In this document: positions 33,433-42,146 of the stretch, one piece after another
Layout of the letters: each line of letters begins with the position of its first letter
Position numbering within the stretch: position 1 is the stretch's first letter
Assembly: GCF_014652675.1 (NCBI RefSeq)
Contig: NZ_BMZG01000013.1
Location: 1-44,876, forward strand
Source: Formosimonas limnophila
GTDB lineage: Bacteria; Pseudomonadota; Gammaproteobacteria; Burkholderiales; Burkholderiaceae
DNA length: 44,876 nt
Direction: 5' to 3'
Program-made: the position numbers and the translations under genes
Notes under the pieces: generated by a model
The model's input: the letters and a program-made list of their open reading frames with translations, nothing else
Told to the model about the DNA's origin: nothing
The model's database searches: none

Positions 33433-35001
33433 ATGAATCTATTAAAAACTTTGGCCTCTGTGGGCGGGATGACTTTGCTCTCGCGCATTGTGGGCTTGGT
33501 GCGAGAAACATTAATGGCGCGGATTTTTGGCGCTGGTGCAACCACGGATGCGTTTTTTATTGCGTTTCGGATTCCGAACTTGTTGCGTCGTTTGTTTGCC
33601 GAGGGGGCATTTTCGCAGGCATTTATACCGATTTTGGCGCAGAGTAAAAATATTGATGGCCAAGATGCGACAAAGCGTTTGGTAGATCGTGTGGCGACCA
33701 TGCTGTTCTGGGTGGTGAGCATGGTGACGTTGCTGGGCATTGTGGGGGTCAGTGGCGTCATGTTCATCATGGCCAGTGGGATTGAAGTGGGCTCATTGCG
33801 TTATGACCAAGCGAGCTTGATGACACAGATTATGTTTCCTTACATCATTTTTATGTCCATGGCGGCTTTGGCGGCGGGGATTCTCAATACGTGGAAAGAC
33901 TTTAAGACGCCAGCGTTCACGCCTGTGCTACTGAATTTAATCTTGATTGCCTCTGCGCTTTGGTTGTCACCGCACATGGAACCGCCGATTTTGGCGATGG
34001 CCATCGGTGTTTTTGTGGGCGGTGCGGTGCAGCTGGCTTGGCAGTTACCCGCTTTGAGACGCATTGGCATGTTGCCAAAAATCTCATTTGATTTATCATC
34101 GGCGTTTAAGGACGCGGGTGTGCGCCGTGTGCTCAAGCTGATGCTGCCTGCGACTTTGGCGGTGTCTGTCGCACAGGTGAGTTTAATTATCAATACCAAC
34201 TGGGCGTCGAGACTTGGCGACGGTGCGGTGTCTTGGATTACCTATGCTGACCGACTGATGGAGTTTCCGACCGCGATTTTGGGTGTGGCCTTGGGAACGA
34301 TTTTGTTGCCCAGTTTGACTCGGGCGCATAGTTTAGATGATGTGGCTGAGTATAACGACTTGTTGCGTTGGGGCTTGCGCTTGACGTTCTTGTTGGCGTT
34401 GCCCGCAGCTGTGGGACTTGGCTTGATGTCTGAGGCTTTGACGAGCACGTTGTTTCATTACGGTAAGTTCAATGCTTATGATGTCACCATGACGTCGCGC
34501 GCTGTAGCAGCCTATGCGGTGGGTTTAATTGGCCTTATTAGTGTCAAGGTGTTGGCCGGTGCATACTACGCTAAGCAAGACATCAAAACCCCTGTGTTTA
34601 TCGCGATTTTTGTGCTGGTGGCCACGCAGGGCATGAATTTGATTTTTGTACCGTTGTTCGGGCACGCGGGGTTGGCTTTGTCGATTGGCTTGGGGGCGTG
34701 TTTGAATGCCAGTATTTTGGCCGCTTTACTGGTGCGGCGTGGTACGTTGTCAGCACATCAGGGTTGGCTGGTTTTTTTTGTTCGGCTGCTTGTCGCGCTG
34801 ATGTTTATGGCGGCGGTTGTTTATGGCTTGGTGCGCTGGGTTGATTGGACAGCGTTGGTGGCTGACGGACGCTGGCAGTCAAAAGTCGAGCGAATTACGG
34901 TGCTTTTTTCTGTGATTGGAGCTGGTGCGTTGGTTTACTTTGCTGTTTTGTTTGCTTTGGGCTTTCGTGTGCGGGATTTTAGATTGATGGCTAAGGGCTG
35001 A
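33433..35001 (+). CDS. murJ: lipid II flippase MurJ
   Basis: MurJ moves lipid II across the inner membrane for peptidoglycan synthesis. The 522-residue protein has about 14 hydrophobic segments. It begins MNLLKTLASVGGMTLLSRIVGLVRETLMARIFGAG, the conserved MurJ opening with the SRIxGxxR motif (Arg about 18-24). DAFFIAFRIPNLLRRLFAEGAFSQAFIP, which contains charged residues important in MurJ, follows. YADRLMEFPTAILGVALGTILLPSL and the late ISVKVLAGAYYAKQDIKTPV are also typical. It stands divergently from rpsT and 98 bases before the RND adaptor. The length is close to E. coli MurJ (511). Confidence 0.96.
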   Translation: MNLLKTLASVGGMTLLSRIVGLVRETLMARIFGAGATTDAFFIAFRIPNLLRRLFAEGAFSQAFIPILAQSKNIDGQDATKRLVDRVATMLFWVVSMVTLLGIVGVSGVMFIMASGIEVGSLRYDQASLMTQIMFPYIIFMSMAALAAGILNTWKDFKTPAFTPVLLNLILIASALWLSPHMEPPILAMAIGVFVGGAVQLAWQLPALRRIGMLPKISFDLSSAFKDAGVRRVLKLMLPATLAVSVAQVSLIINTNWASRLGDGAVSWITYADRLMEFPTAILGVALGTILLPSLTRAHSLDDVAEYNDLLRWGLRLTFLLALPAAVGLGLMSEALTSTLFHYGKFNAYDVTMTSRAVAAYAVGLIGLISVKVLAGAYYAKQDIKTPVFIAIFVLVATQGMNLIFVPLFGHAGLALSIGLGACLNASILAALLVRRGTLSAHQGWLVFFVRLLVALMFMAAVVYGLVRWVDWTALVADGRWQSKVERITVLFSVIGAGALVYFAVLFALGFRVRDFRLMAKG

Positions 35002-35099
35002 TACTTGGCTTGTGGCCTCATGATTTATCCATGAAACTGCTTTACGATGACGCACTTGAGTTTTTTGTTTGACCAAATTTGTGAGAAACGAGATTTTTT

Positions 35100-36293
35100 A
35101 TGCCAGATTCTGATCCCTACTTTAAGCCCAAAGCCGAACAAGCTTCGTCGCGCTCTTGGCTCAAAATTGCCTTGGGGGTGTTGTTGTTGGCATTGATTGC
35201 ACTGATTGCGCTGCGATTATATCAATCGTTGACTCAAGCGGCGCGTGCCAAGCCAGCGCCTGTGACTGAGGTGCAAATCAAACAAGGCGAGCTGGTGTCT
35301 GTGGGGGGCAGCACTTTTGAGCAAACTCTGCCTTTATCGGGTTCGCTCAATCCGTATGTGCAAACCACTGTGCGGCCGCGTGCCAGTGGTGAGGTGGCGC
35401 GTGTTTTGGTGCGAGAAGGTCAAGCCGTGCAGGCCAATCAAGTTTTAGCCGAGTTAGTTAACACGACTTATCAGGCTCAGTTAGCGCAAGCTCAGGCCAA
35501 TGTCAGTTCGGCGCAGCGCTCATTCGATGTGACCTTACAGGACTATAAAAACAACCAACAGCTATTCGAAGAGAAATTCATCTCAAAGATGGCCTTGGAT
35601 AAACTCAATGTGAACGTGGCTGCGGCGCAGACCCAGCTCGACAATGCCAAACAAGCCTTGGTTATTGCCAAACAATCCGCATCCGAAACTGTGATTCGCG
35701 CCCCTGTCGCGGGCTACGTAGCAAGCAGTTCGGCACAAAAGGGTGACACAGTGGGCAGCGATACAGCGATGTTTGTGATTGTGAATATTGACAGCTTCGA
35801 GTTGGCAGCCCCCATTTCTGCAGAGCAGGTAGGCATGATTCGTGCAGGGCAAACCGTTCAGCTGTCTGCGACAGGTATCGCTCAGCTATTTGATGGTGTG
35901 GTTGAGCGGGTCAATCCTGCGGCGCAAAGCGGTTCGCGCAGTTACCTCGTGTATATTCGAGTGGATAACCCAACAGGGCTGCTTAAGGCAGGCATGTTTG
36001 CGCAAGGTAAGATTGTCTTATCGACCAGTCCGAATACCTTGTCTGTGCCAGCGACGGCACTTCACACGGTCGGGGGTAAGGTTTATGTGTATAAAGTTGC
36101 TGATGGCAAGTTGGTTAAGCAGTTTGTCACAATTGGTACGCGTGCCAGTGATGCGATAGATGCGGCGGTTGAAATCACATCGGGTTTGGCGGCGAATGAC
36201 ACGGTCATCCGATTGGATTTGGGTGAGCTGAAAGAAGGTGTTTCCGTCAATATTCTCAATGATGCAGCGATCACTCCTGCACCCGCCCAATAA
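35100..36293 (+). CDS. RND efflux periplasmic adaptor (membrane fusion protein)
   Basis: The 397-residue protein has an N-terminal cytoplasmic and membrane-anchor segment (LKIALGVLLLALIALIALRL), then a biotinyl-lipoyl/hairpin region (VRPRASGEVARVLVREGQAVQANQVLAELVN, region about residues 88-118). A coiled coil follows, with AQLAQAQANVSSAQRSFDV and AAAQTQLDNAKQALVIA, then a return hairpin and beta-barrel (IRAPVAGYVASSSAQKGDTV) and a C-terminal membrane-proximal domain. It is a membrane-anchored adaptor linking the pump to the TolC-like channel. The pump gene begins 24 bases after its stop and a TolC-type gene lies two genes on, so it is the first gene of a tripartite exporter operon. Confidence 0.93.
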   Translation: MPDSDPYFKPKAEQASSRSWLKIALGVLLLALIALIALRLYQSLTQAARAKPAPVTEVQIKQGELVSVGGSTFEQTLPLSGSLNPYVQTTVRPRASGEVARVLVREGQAVQANQVLAELVNTTYQAQLAQAQANVSSAQRSFDVTLQDYKNNQQLFEEKFISKMALDKLNVNVAAAQTQLDNAKQALVIAKQSASETVIRAPVAGYVASSSAQKGDTVGSDTAMFVIVNIDSFELAAPISAEQVGMIRAGQTVQLSATGIAQLFDGVVERVNPAAQSGSRSYLVYIRVDNPTGLLKAGMFAQGKIVLSTSPNTLSVPATALHTVGGKVYVYKVADGKLVKQFVTIGTRASDAIDAAVEITSGLAANDTVIRLDLGELKEGVSVNILNDAAITPAPAQ

Positions 36294-36317
36294 AACTTAC
36301 TCACAAGGCCTGTCTCT

Positions 36318-39300
36318 ATGTGGTTCACCAAAGTCAGTATCAGAAACCCCGTGTTTGCCGTCATGATGATGTTGGCATTGGTGGTTTTGGGCGTCATCGG
36401 CTATCAAAAAATGGCGGTTGATGAGTTTCCTGAAGTGACCTTGCCTGTGATTGTGGTGCAAACCACCTATGCGGGTGCTGCGCCAACCTCGGTTGAGAAT
36501 GATGTATCGCGGCCGATTGAAGAGGCATTGAATACTGTCAATGGCATCAAAACACTCACTTCACGATCGTATGAGGGGGTGTCTGTGGTGGTGGCTCAGT
36601 TTGAGCTCAATACGGACATGGATCAAGCCATGCAAGACGTGCGGGCAAAAATTGATCGGGCCAAACGTAGTCTGCGTGATGAAGTCGACGATCCCGTGGT
36701 GTCACAAAATGACCCCAATGCCGCGCCGATTATGTCATTGGTCGTCACGACCAGCAACAATCGCAGCTTACGCGAATTAACCGACATCGCGGAAAACACC
36801 ATCAAACCACGCCTGCAAACAGCATCGGGTGTGGGTGAAGTGAGCGTTTTTGGAGGCGTGACTCGCCAAATCAACATCATTTTGGATGCGAATAAATTAG
36901 AAAGTTTGGGCATTGGTGTGGATGCGATTGCCAATGCGATTAAGGCCGCGAATCAAGAGCTGCCTGCTGGGACGATTGACAACCAAGAGAAACAAATCAT
37001 CGTGCAGGTCAAAGGCCGAATCGTTGACCTTGAGGGCTTTAGGCGGCTGGTCATCGGAGTACGTGGTGGCCAACCTGTGTACTTGTCTCAAGTGGCGACA
37101 GTTGAGGACGGTATCAAAGAAAAAAGTAGTGCATCACTGACTGATGGTCAACCAACACTGGCATTGTCCATCTCTAAATCCAGTGGAACGAACACGCTTT
37201 CGGTTGCCACAGGTATTCGCGCGGTGCTTGATGATTTAAAGCGAAATTTGCCGGCAGACATTGATATTGCGGTGCGCACAGATCAGTCGGTGTCGATTAA
37301 GTCGAGTGTGGATGAGGTGCGTAATACGATTTTTGAAGGCGCGATTCTCACCATCATGATTGTGTTTTTATTTTTGCATTCATGGCGCAGCACCGTGATT
37401 ACCGCGTTGACCTTGCCTGTTGCCATGATTGGGACGTTTGCGTTTATTTCTTTGCTTGGCTACACGATCAACACCATGACGCTGATGGCACTGTCTTTGT
37501 CTGTCGGTTTGTTGATTGATGATGCGATTGTGGTGCGTGAAAACATTGTGCGCCATGTGCAGATGGGCAAAGATCATTACACCGCTTCACTTGATGGCAC
37601 GAAGGAAATTGCTTTGGCGGTACTCGCGACCACGCTGAGTATTGTGGCTGTGTTTTTACCGATTGCTTACATGAATGGTGTGATTGGGCAGTTTTTTCAC
37701 CCATTTGGCATCACGGTGGTGGTGGCGGTTTTGCTTTCGATGTTTGTCTCATTCACACTTGACCCGATGTTGTCTTCTATTTGGTACGACCCTGAAGCGA
37801 ATAAGCCTTTGGAAAAACGACGTGGTGCGAAAGTTTTGGTCTGGTTTGAGGGTTATGTTGAGCGATTTTCTCAGACCTACCAGCGTTTATTGGGGTGGTC
37901 TTTGCGTCATCGGTTGGCCACTTTGGCCATTGCGTTGGGGACGTTTTTAAGCAGCTTTCTCATCATTCCGCTCATTGGCACGGAGTTTTTGCCACAGGGT
38001 GATTATTCAGAAATGAATATCAGTTTCAAAACGCCGGTGGGCAGTACGCTTGAGCAAACGACAGCAAAAACCCAACAGGTTCAAGAAGTCCTGAAAAGCG
38101 AGTTCCCGGAGGTTGACTACAGTTTTGCTCGAATCGGTGGTGGTACGTCGGGCAGTAATTCAGCTCGAATCAATATTCGCTTGGTACCAAAAGGTGAGCG
38201 CTCTCGCTCAACAGATGAGCTCAAAACTGCCGTACGTGGTCGTTTGAGTCAAATCGCTGGCATCAGTATCTCAAAGGTGGCAGGTCAAGAAGGCGGTCCA
38301 TCAGGCAGCAACAAGCAGCTGGTCTATAACATTCAAGGTCCTGACTTAACGCGGCTCGAAGCCTACAGCAAAGAGGCGATGGTTAAGCTGAAAGAAGTCT
38401 CAGGTGTGCAAGATTTGGAGTCATCTGTGGCTGAAAAAAAGCCGGCCATTGACCTTAAAGTGGATGCCCAACGTGCCGCGGATCTTGGTGTGAACACCAC
38501 TGGCTTGGCGAACACGCTGGCCAACTTGGTCACGGGCGATACTGCGGGTACATGGCGTGCCCCGAATGATGAAGATTACGATATCTCACTGCGCTTGTCA
38601 GAGTCTCAGCGCGCGCAACCCGCAGACATTGCTAACTTGCGCATAGCCAGCGGTGCGACCAATGCCGATGGCTCGCTTGTACTGGTTCGGGTTGGTGATG
38701 TGGCGACATTGACTGAGGGTGAGACGGCCAATGAAATTGTGCGCCAGAACCTTGTACGTCAGATTCAAATTGATGCCAATCCTGCGGGACGCAGCTCGGG
38801 CGATGTGGCCAAAGACATGGAAGCGGTTCTGTCCAAAATGAAATGGGACATGGGTTATCGCTACGTCGTTTCTGGTGATTCTCAGGATCAAAAAGAGTCA
38901 AGTGGCTATGCTCTAACCGCTTTGGCAATTGCGGTGGTGTTCATTTACATGGTACTGGCGTCGCAGTTCAATAGTATTTTGCAGCCTGTGGCCATTATGA
39001 GTACGTTGCCTTTGTCGTTGATTGGTGTTTTTTTGGCACTACTGATTTTCAAATCGTCACTTAATATGTTCTCTATGGTGGGTTTCGTGCTGCTCATGGG
39101 GTTGGTAACGAAAAATGCTATTTTATTAATCGACTTCATTAACCAAGCGCGTGCCGAAGGCTCATCGCGCACAGAGGCCATCATGGAAGCGGCGAAGATA
39201 CGTTTGCGACCGATTCTTATGACCACACTTGCTATGATTTTTGGGATGTTTCCGCTGGCGCTGGCACTCGGTGACGGCGCGGAGCGTCGTGCACCGATGG

Positions 39301-39443
39301 GACAGGCGGTGATTGGCGGTACGATTACTTCGACGCTGCTGACTTTGGTGGTGGTGCCCGTGGTCTACACCTACTTGGATGATTGGGGACACAAGTTGCG
39401 CAAAATATTTGCCAAAAACAATCCTGATCCCCACACACACTGA
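36318..39443 (+). CDS. RND multidrug efflux transporter (AcrB/HAE1-type)
   Basis: The 1041-residue inner-membrane proton-driven pump begins MWFTKVSIRNPVFAVMMMLALVVLG. It has two large periplasmic loops and 12 membrane segments. The proton relay is intact: the tandem Asp of TM4 in SLSVGLLIDDAIVVREN and the TM10 Lys in GLVTKNAILLIDFINQAR. Other signatures are VDEFPEVTLPVIVVQTTYAGA near the N-terminus and FLPQGDYSEMNI after TM7. It most resembles HAE1 and related multidrug pumps. The presence of Glu/Asp-rich loops and the absence of heavy-metal motifs argue against a CusA-type metal pump. Substrate unknown. It is in an operon with the upstream adaptor and the downstream TolC-like channel. Confidence 0.95.
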   Translation: MWFTKVSIRNPVFAVMMMLALVVLGVIGYQKMAVDEFPEVTLPVIVVQTTYAGAAPTSVENDVSRPIEEALNTVNGIKTLTSRSYEGVSVVVAQFELNTDMDQAMQDVRAKIDRAKRSLRDEVDDPVVSQNDPNAAPIMSLVVTTSNNRSLRELTDIAENTIKPRLQTASGVGEVSVFGGVTRQINIILDANKLESLGIGVDAIANAIKAANQELPAGTIDNQEKQIIVQVKGRIVDLEGFRRLVIGVRGGQPVYLSQVATVEDGIKEKSSASLTDGQPTLALSISKSSGTNTLSVATGIRAVLDDLKRNLPADIDIAVRTDQSVSIKSSVDEVRNTIFEGAILTIMIVFLFLHSWRSTVITALTLPVAMIGTFAFISLLGYTINTMTLMALSLSVGLLIDDAIVVRENIVRHVQMGKDHYTASLDGTKEIALAVLATTLSIVAVFLPIAYMNGVIGQFFHPFGITVVVAVLLSMFVSFTLDPMLSSIWYDPEANKPLEKRRGAKVLVWFEGYVERFSQTYQRLLGWSLRHRLATLAIALGTFLSSFLIIPLIGTEFLPQGDYSEMNISFKTPVGSTLEQTTAKTQQVQEVLKSEFPEVDYSFARIGGGTSGSNSARINIRLVPKGERSRSTDELKTAVRGRLSQIAGISISKVAGQEGGPSGSNKQLVYNIQGPDLTRLEAYSKEAMVKLKEVSGVQDLESSVAEKKPAIDLKVDAQRAADLGVNTTGLANTLANLVTGDTAGTWRAPNDEDYDISLRLSESQRAQPADIANLRIASGATNADGSLVLVRVGDVATLTEGETANEIVRQNLVRQIQIDANPAGRSSGDVAKDMEAVLSKMKWDMGYRYVVSGDSQDQKESSGYALTALAIAVVFIYMVLASQFNSILQPVAIMSTLPLSLIGVFLALLIFKSSLNMFSMVGFVLLMGLVTKNAILLIDFINQARAEGSSRTEAIMEAAKIRLRPILMTTLAMIFGMFPLALALGDGAERRAPMGQAVIGGTITSTLLTLVVVPVVYTYLDDWGHKLRKIFAKNNPDPHTH

Positions 39444-39472
39444 AGCACTGAATAAAAACTGAGGGAAGTTCG

Positions 39473-40138
39473 ATGAAACGAGACGCACTGTTTAACATGA
39501 TTGAGCAGCAAATTCGGCCATGGGATGTGCACGATACTGCGGTATTGGCAGCGTTGAATGACGTCCCTCGTGCGCCGTTCTTGCCTATAACGCATCGGTC
39601 ATTTGCCTATATGGATACGGATTTGCCGTTGGTGATTGATGGGGTGGACACGGGTACGCGTTTGTTGCCGCCTCGCGTGGTGGCTCGCATTGTTCAAAGC
39701 TTGTCACTTCAATCCACCGATGAAGTGGGTTTGGTGGGGTTGGGTGACGGTTATCTCGCGGCTTTACTGGCCCGGTTTGCACGCAGTGTGACAGTCTATG
39801 AGCTTGATGAGCGCACTTTACAATTCGCACAGAAAAATTTGAATGCGCATCATGTGCGCAACATTAATTTTGAGTTATCAGATGGTTTGAAGCACAGTAG
39901 TGAGAAATTCGATGCCTTTGTGTTGGCAGGCAGTGTGTCGGTGCTGACTGATGCCATCAAGCAAAAAATCAAAGTGAGTGGGCGGATGTTTGCGGTAATT
40001 GGTGCTGCTGATGCACCTGTTATGCACGCCTGTTTGGTAGAGCGTGAATCAGAGAACAGTTGGTCATCAACTGTTTTGTTTGAAACGCTTGTGCCTGCAT
40101 TGAAGCAGCCAAACCCAAGCAACACCTTTCGATTTTAA
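39473..40138 (+). CDS. PCMT-like protein (protein-L-isoaspartate methyltransferase family)
   Basis: The 221-residue protein begins MKRDALFNMIEQQIRPWDVHDTAVL, the opening of the betaproteobacterial PCMT-like group that sits before tolC. The SAM-binding glycine motif survives as LVGLGDGYLAALLA, but the acidic residue before it (usually Glu in EVGTGSGY) is Leu. The catalytic loop that normally reads GQTISQP reads GTRLLPPRVVARI. Repair of isoaspartyl residues therefore seems unlikely. The group's function is unknown. It overlaps no neighbour; the TolC-type gene follows within about 9 bases and the RND pump lies 29 bases upstream, so it is cotranscribed. Confidence 0.85.
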   Translation: MKRDALFNMIEQQIRPWDVHDTAVLAALNDVPRAPFLPITHRSFAYMDTDLPLVIDGVDTGTRLLPPRVVARIVQSLSLQSTDEVGLVGLGDGYLAALLARFARSVTVYELDERTLQFAQKNLNAHHVRNINFELSDGLKHSSEKFDAFVLAGSVSVLTDAIKQKIKVSGRMFAVIGAADAPVMHACLVERESENSWSSTVLFETLVPALKQPNPSNTFRF

Positions 40139-40147
40139 GTGTCTGCC

Positions 40148-41569
40148 ATGAAAAAAACCAGTTTAGTCATCAGTGTGTTCGGTCTTGCCAGTGCTTTATT
40201 GGTCAGGCCAGTGTACGCGCTTGATTTATGGCAGGCTTATGAGTTGGCGCAAGCCAATGATGCAACGTATCAGGCTGCCAGCGCACAAAAAATAGCCACC
40301 GATGAGCAAAAGAAGCAAGCTCGCGCGGTACTTTTGCCTACGGTTGTCGCGGCAGGGGCGTTAAGATCAACCCGCGAAACCTTTCATAATCAAGACAGGG
40401 TGTCTGAAACGTATCCTGCCAGTGCCTCTGTGACGCTCACTCAGCCTTTGATTCAACTCGATAGTTTGACGGCGTTCAAACAGGTCAAATCCAATATCAA
40501 TATTGGCGAGCTGACATTGCAAGCAGCTCGTCAGGATTTGATTTCTCGGGTTGTGCAGGCTTATTGCAATGCACTCTTGACTCAAAAGATAGCGCAAGTG
40601 TCGATGGACAAACAGACCACTGCTGAGCAACAGCGCAAAATGGCACAACGCAATTTTGATGTGGGCAATACCACCATCATTGACGTTCAAGAAGCTACGG
40701 CTGCTTATCATCGTGCTGAAGCTGAGGCGATTACGGCAAAAAGCAATGCGGATAATGCCTTAGCCTCGTTAGAGGACATGATTGGCCAGCCCATTAATGA
40801 GCCTTTGGCGGCGCTTACTGCATCGTTCAAGCTCAAAATGCCCGTGCCAGATAGCCAAGCTAAATGGGTGGAGCGTGCTCAAGCCGAAAACTATAATGTG
40901 CGCATTGCAAAACTCTCTTTGGACATTGCCAAGCTCGAAGTAACCAAGCGCGCTCAAGCACGTTTACCCAAGCTTGATTTTGTGGCCAGCCAGACGTGGA
41001 AAGCCACACAACTGAATCACGACAAAGATGTTAAAAGTCGAGTCACCAGTGTCGGACTCGAATTGTCCATGCCTATTTTTGATGGTGGTTTGATTGGTGC
41101 ACAGGTCCGCGAAGCAGAAGCATTGGCAACCAAAAGCATTCAAACGGTGCGAAGCATACAAACGCAGGTGGCTCAGAGCACGCGAAGCTCATACAACCAA
41201 GCTGTTTCTGGCCTAAAGACCATCGCGGCGCTAGAGGAGGCTCAAAAAGCGTCCGCTGCATCGGTGCGCTCCAACCTCATTGGCTATGATTTGGGTATGC
41301 GGATCAACATTGATGTGCTTAATGCGCAACAAACCGACGCTCAGACCAAGATTGATTTGGCACAGGCTCAGTACAATACTATCATCGGTAATGTGAACTT
41401 AAAAGCAGCGATTGGTCAATTGCATGACGACGATGTGCGCTACATTAATCAGTTTTTGGAGTCATCTCCTGAAACACTGAGAGAGCAAGAAGTTGAGTCT
41501 GCCTCATTACAACAACTAAATGATCCCAAAAGCACCAGCCGCACGGTTGTTGTTAAGAGCACCCAATAG
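40148..41569 (+). CDS. TolC family outer-membrane efflux channel
   Basis: From ATG 40148 the 473-residue protein has a signal peptide (MKKTSLVISVFGLASALLVRPVYA) and begins the mature part LDLWQAYELAQANDATYQAA, a TolC-type start. Two OEP repeats follow. Visible marks are QPLIQLDSLTAFKQVKSNIN, the coiled-coil helix VVQAYCNALLTQKIAQVSM, NVGNTTIID-like FDVGNTTIIDVQEATAAYH, and in the second half LELSMPIFDGGLIGAQVREAEALA. A GTG at 40139 would add three residues before the same signal; the ATG is more likely. It ends with TAG. As the last gene of the RND operon it should supply the outer-membrane exit duct. Confidence 0.94.
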   Translation: MKKTSLVISVFGLASALLVRPVYALDLWQAYELAQANDATYQAASAQKIATDEQKKQARAVLLPTVVAAGALRSTRETFHNQDRVSETYPASASVTLTQPLIQLDSLTAFKQVKSNINIGELTLQAARQDLISRVVQAYCNALLTQKIAQVSMDKQTTAEQQRKMAQRNFDVGNTTIIDVQEATAAYHRAEAEAITAKSNADNALASLEDMIGQPINEPLAALTASFKLKMPVPDSQAKWVERAQAENYNVRIAKLSLDIAKLEVTKRAQARLPKLDFVASQTWKATQLNHDKDVKSRVTSVGLELSMPIFDGGLIGAQVREAEALATKSIQTVRSIQTQVAQSTRSSYNQAVSGLKTIAALEEAQKASAASVRSNLIGYDLGMRINIDVLNAQQTDAQTKIDLAQAQYNTIIGNVNLKAAIGQLHDDDVRYINQFLESSPETLREQEVESASLQQLNDPKSTSRTVVVKSTQ

Positions 41570-41838
41570 CGGGTCGCCTGCTCTTGAAAATGCTTGGGGT
41601 TTTGTGAATACTCAAATGCCACGTCATGTGGCTTTCCAGCTATGACTCAGATCTGAATAGACTGGATGTTCTAAATGAGGGTTGTAGGCAAAAGAACTTT
41701 CTTGCGATTTTGATAATTGCTCTTCTATTTACTGCGTGGTTTATCTAGGCTCTTGTAATCCCATCGTGCATTGATGTCAGAAAATCTTCAGCATAGCAAA
41801 ACAAAGTGCTCACTTGGGCTGATTTTTATGCAAATACA

Positions 41839-41878
41839 GCCTAAGCCTAACTTAGGCAAGTGTCAACTTTAGTTGACA
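41839..41878. promoter_or_regulatory. two adjacent palindromes upstream of the alkyl sulfatase (operator candidate)
   Basis: GCCTAAG / CTTAGGC (41839-41857) has 7-base arms with a 5-base centre. Immediately after it, TGTCAACT / AGTTGACA (41861-41878) has 8-base arms with a 2-base centre. The second arm contains TTGACA at 41873-41878, a consensus -35 hexamer, so a repressor bound to the palindrome could block a promoter. No convincing -10 was fixed at the matching distance (ATAAAA-like sequence is present about 17 bases on). About 270 bases separate this site from the sulfatase ATG. Confidence 0.6.
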
Positions 41879-42032
41879 GTGGTCATTTAAGCACAATAAA
41901 ATAAACCATTATTAAAATGGGTGTATAGTACGAATAGCAATTTACTTAGATTGAAAAAGACCAAGTGAAGCATCACATGGTTTATTTCAATCACTAAGCT
42001 CCGACTCAAGTGCTCACTTTGAAACTTCTTGA

Positions 42033-42065
42033 AAATTGCCTGTCGTAGTTTAATTCACGATAATA
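42033..42065 (+). repeat. direct repeat A (copy 1), upstream of the alkyl sulfatase
   Basis: AAATTGCCTGTCGTAGTTTA followed by ATTCACGATAATAA. It matches copy 2 at 44512-44547 (AAATTGCCTTTCGTAGTTTA, then ATTCGCGGTTTAATAA) at nearly all positions. The two copies bracket the alkyl sulfatase gene in the same orientation, each a short distance upstream of a coding start. Confidence 0.75.
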
Positions 42066-42146
42066 ATTTAGTTTTTAAACTCCCCTCAAATTTAAATTGA
42101 GGTGTGTTTTTCATTTTCCAATACACAAAGAAAGCAAAGGAAATTT

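Larger units (their letters stand above)
41570..42146. other. 577-bp A/T-rich intergenic region with palindromes, before the alkyl sulfatase
   Basis: No open reading frame worth calling. It holds two adjacent palindromes (41839-41857 and 41861-41878) described separately, two copies of AGTGCTCACTT (about 41805 and 42009), and one copy of a roughly 33-base motif (42033-42065) that recurs at 44512-44547. An upstream terminator for the TolC-type gene is not obvious. The sulfatase ribosome site AAAGGA lies at about 42136-42142. Confidence 0.6.
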
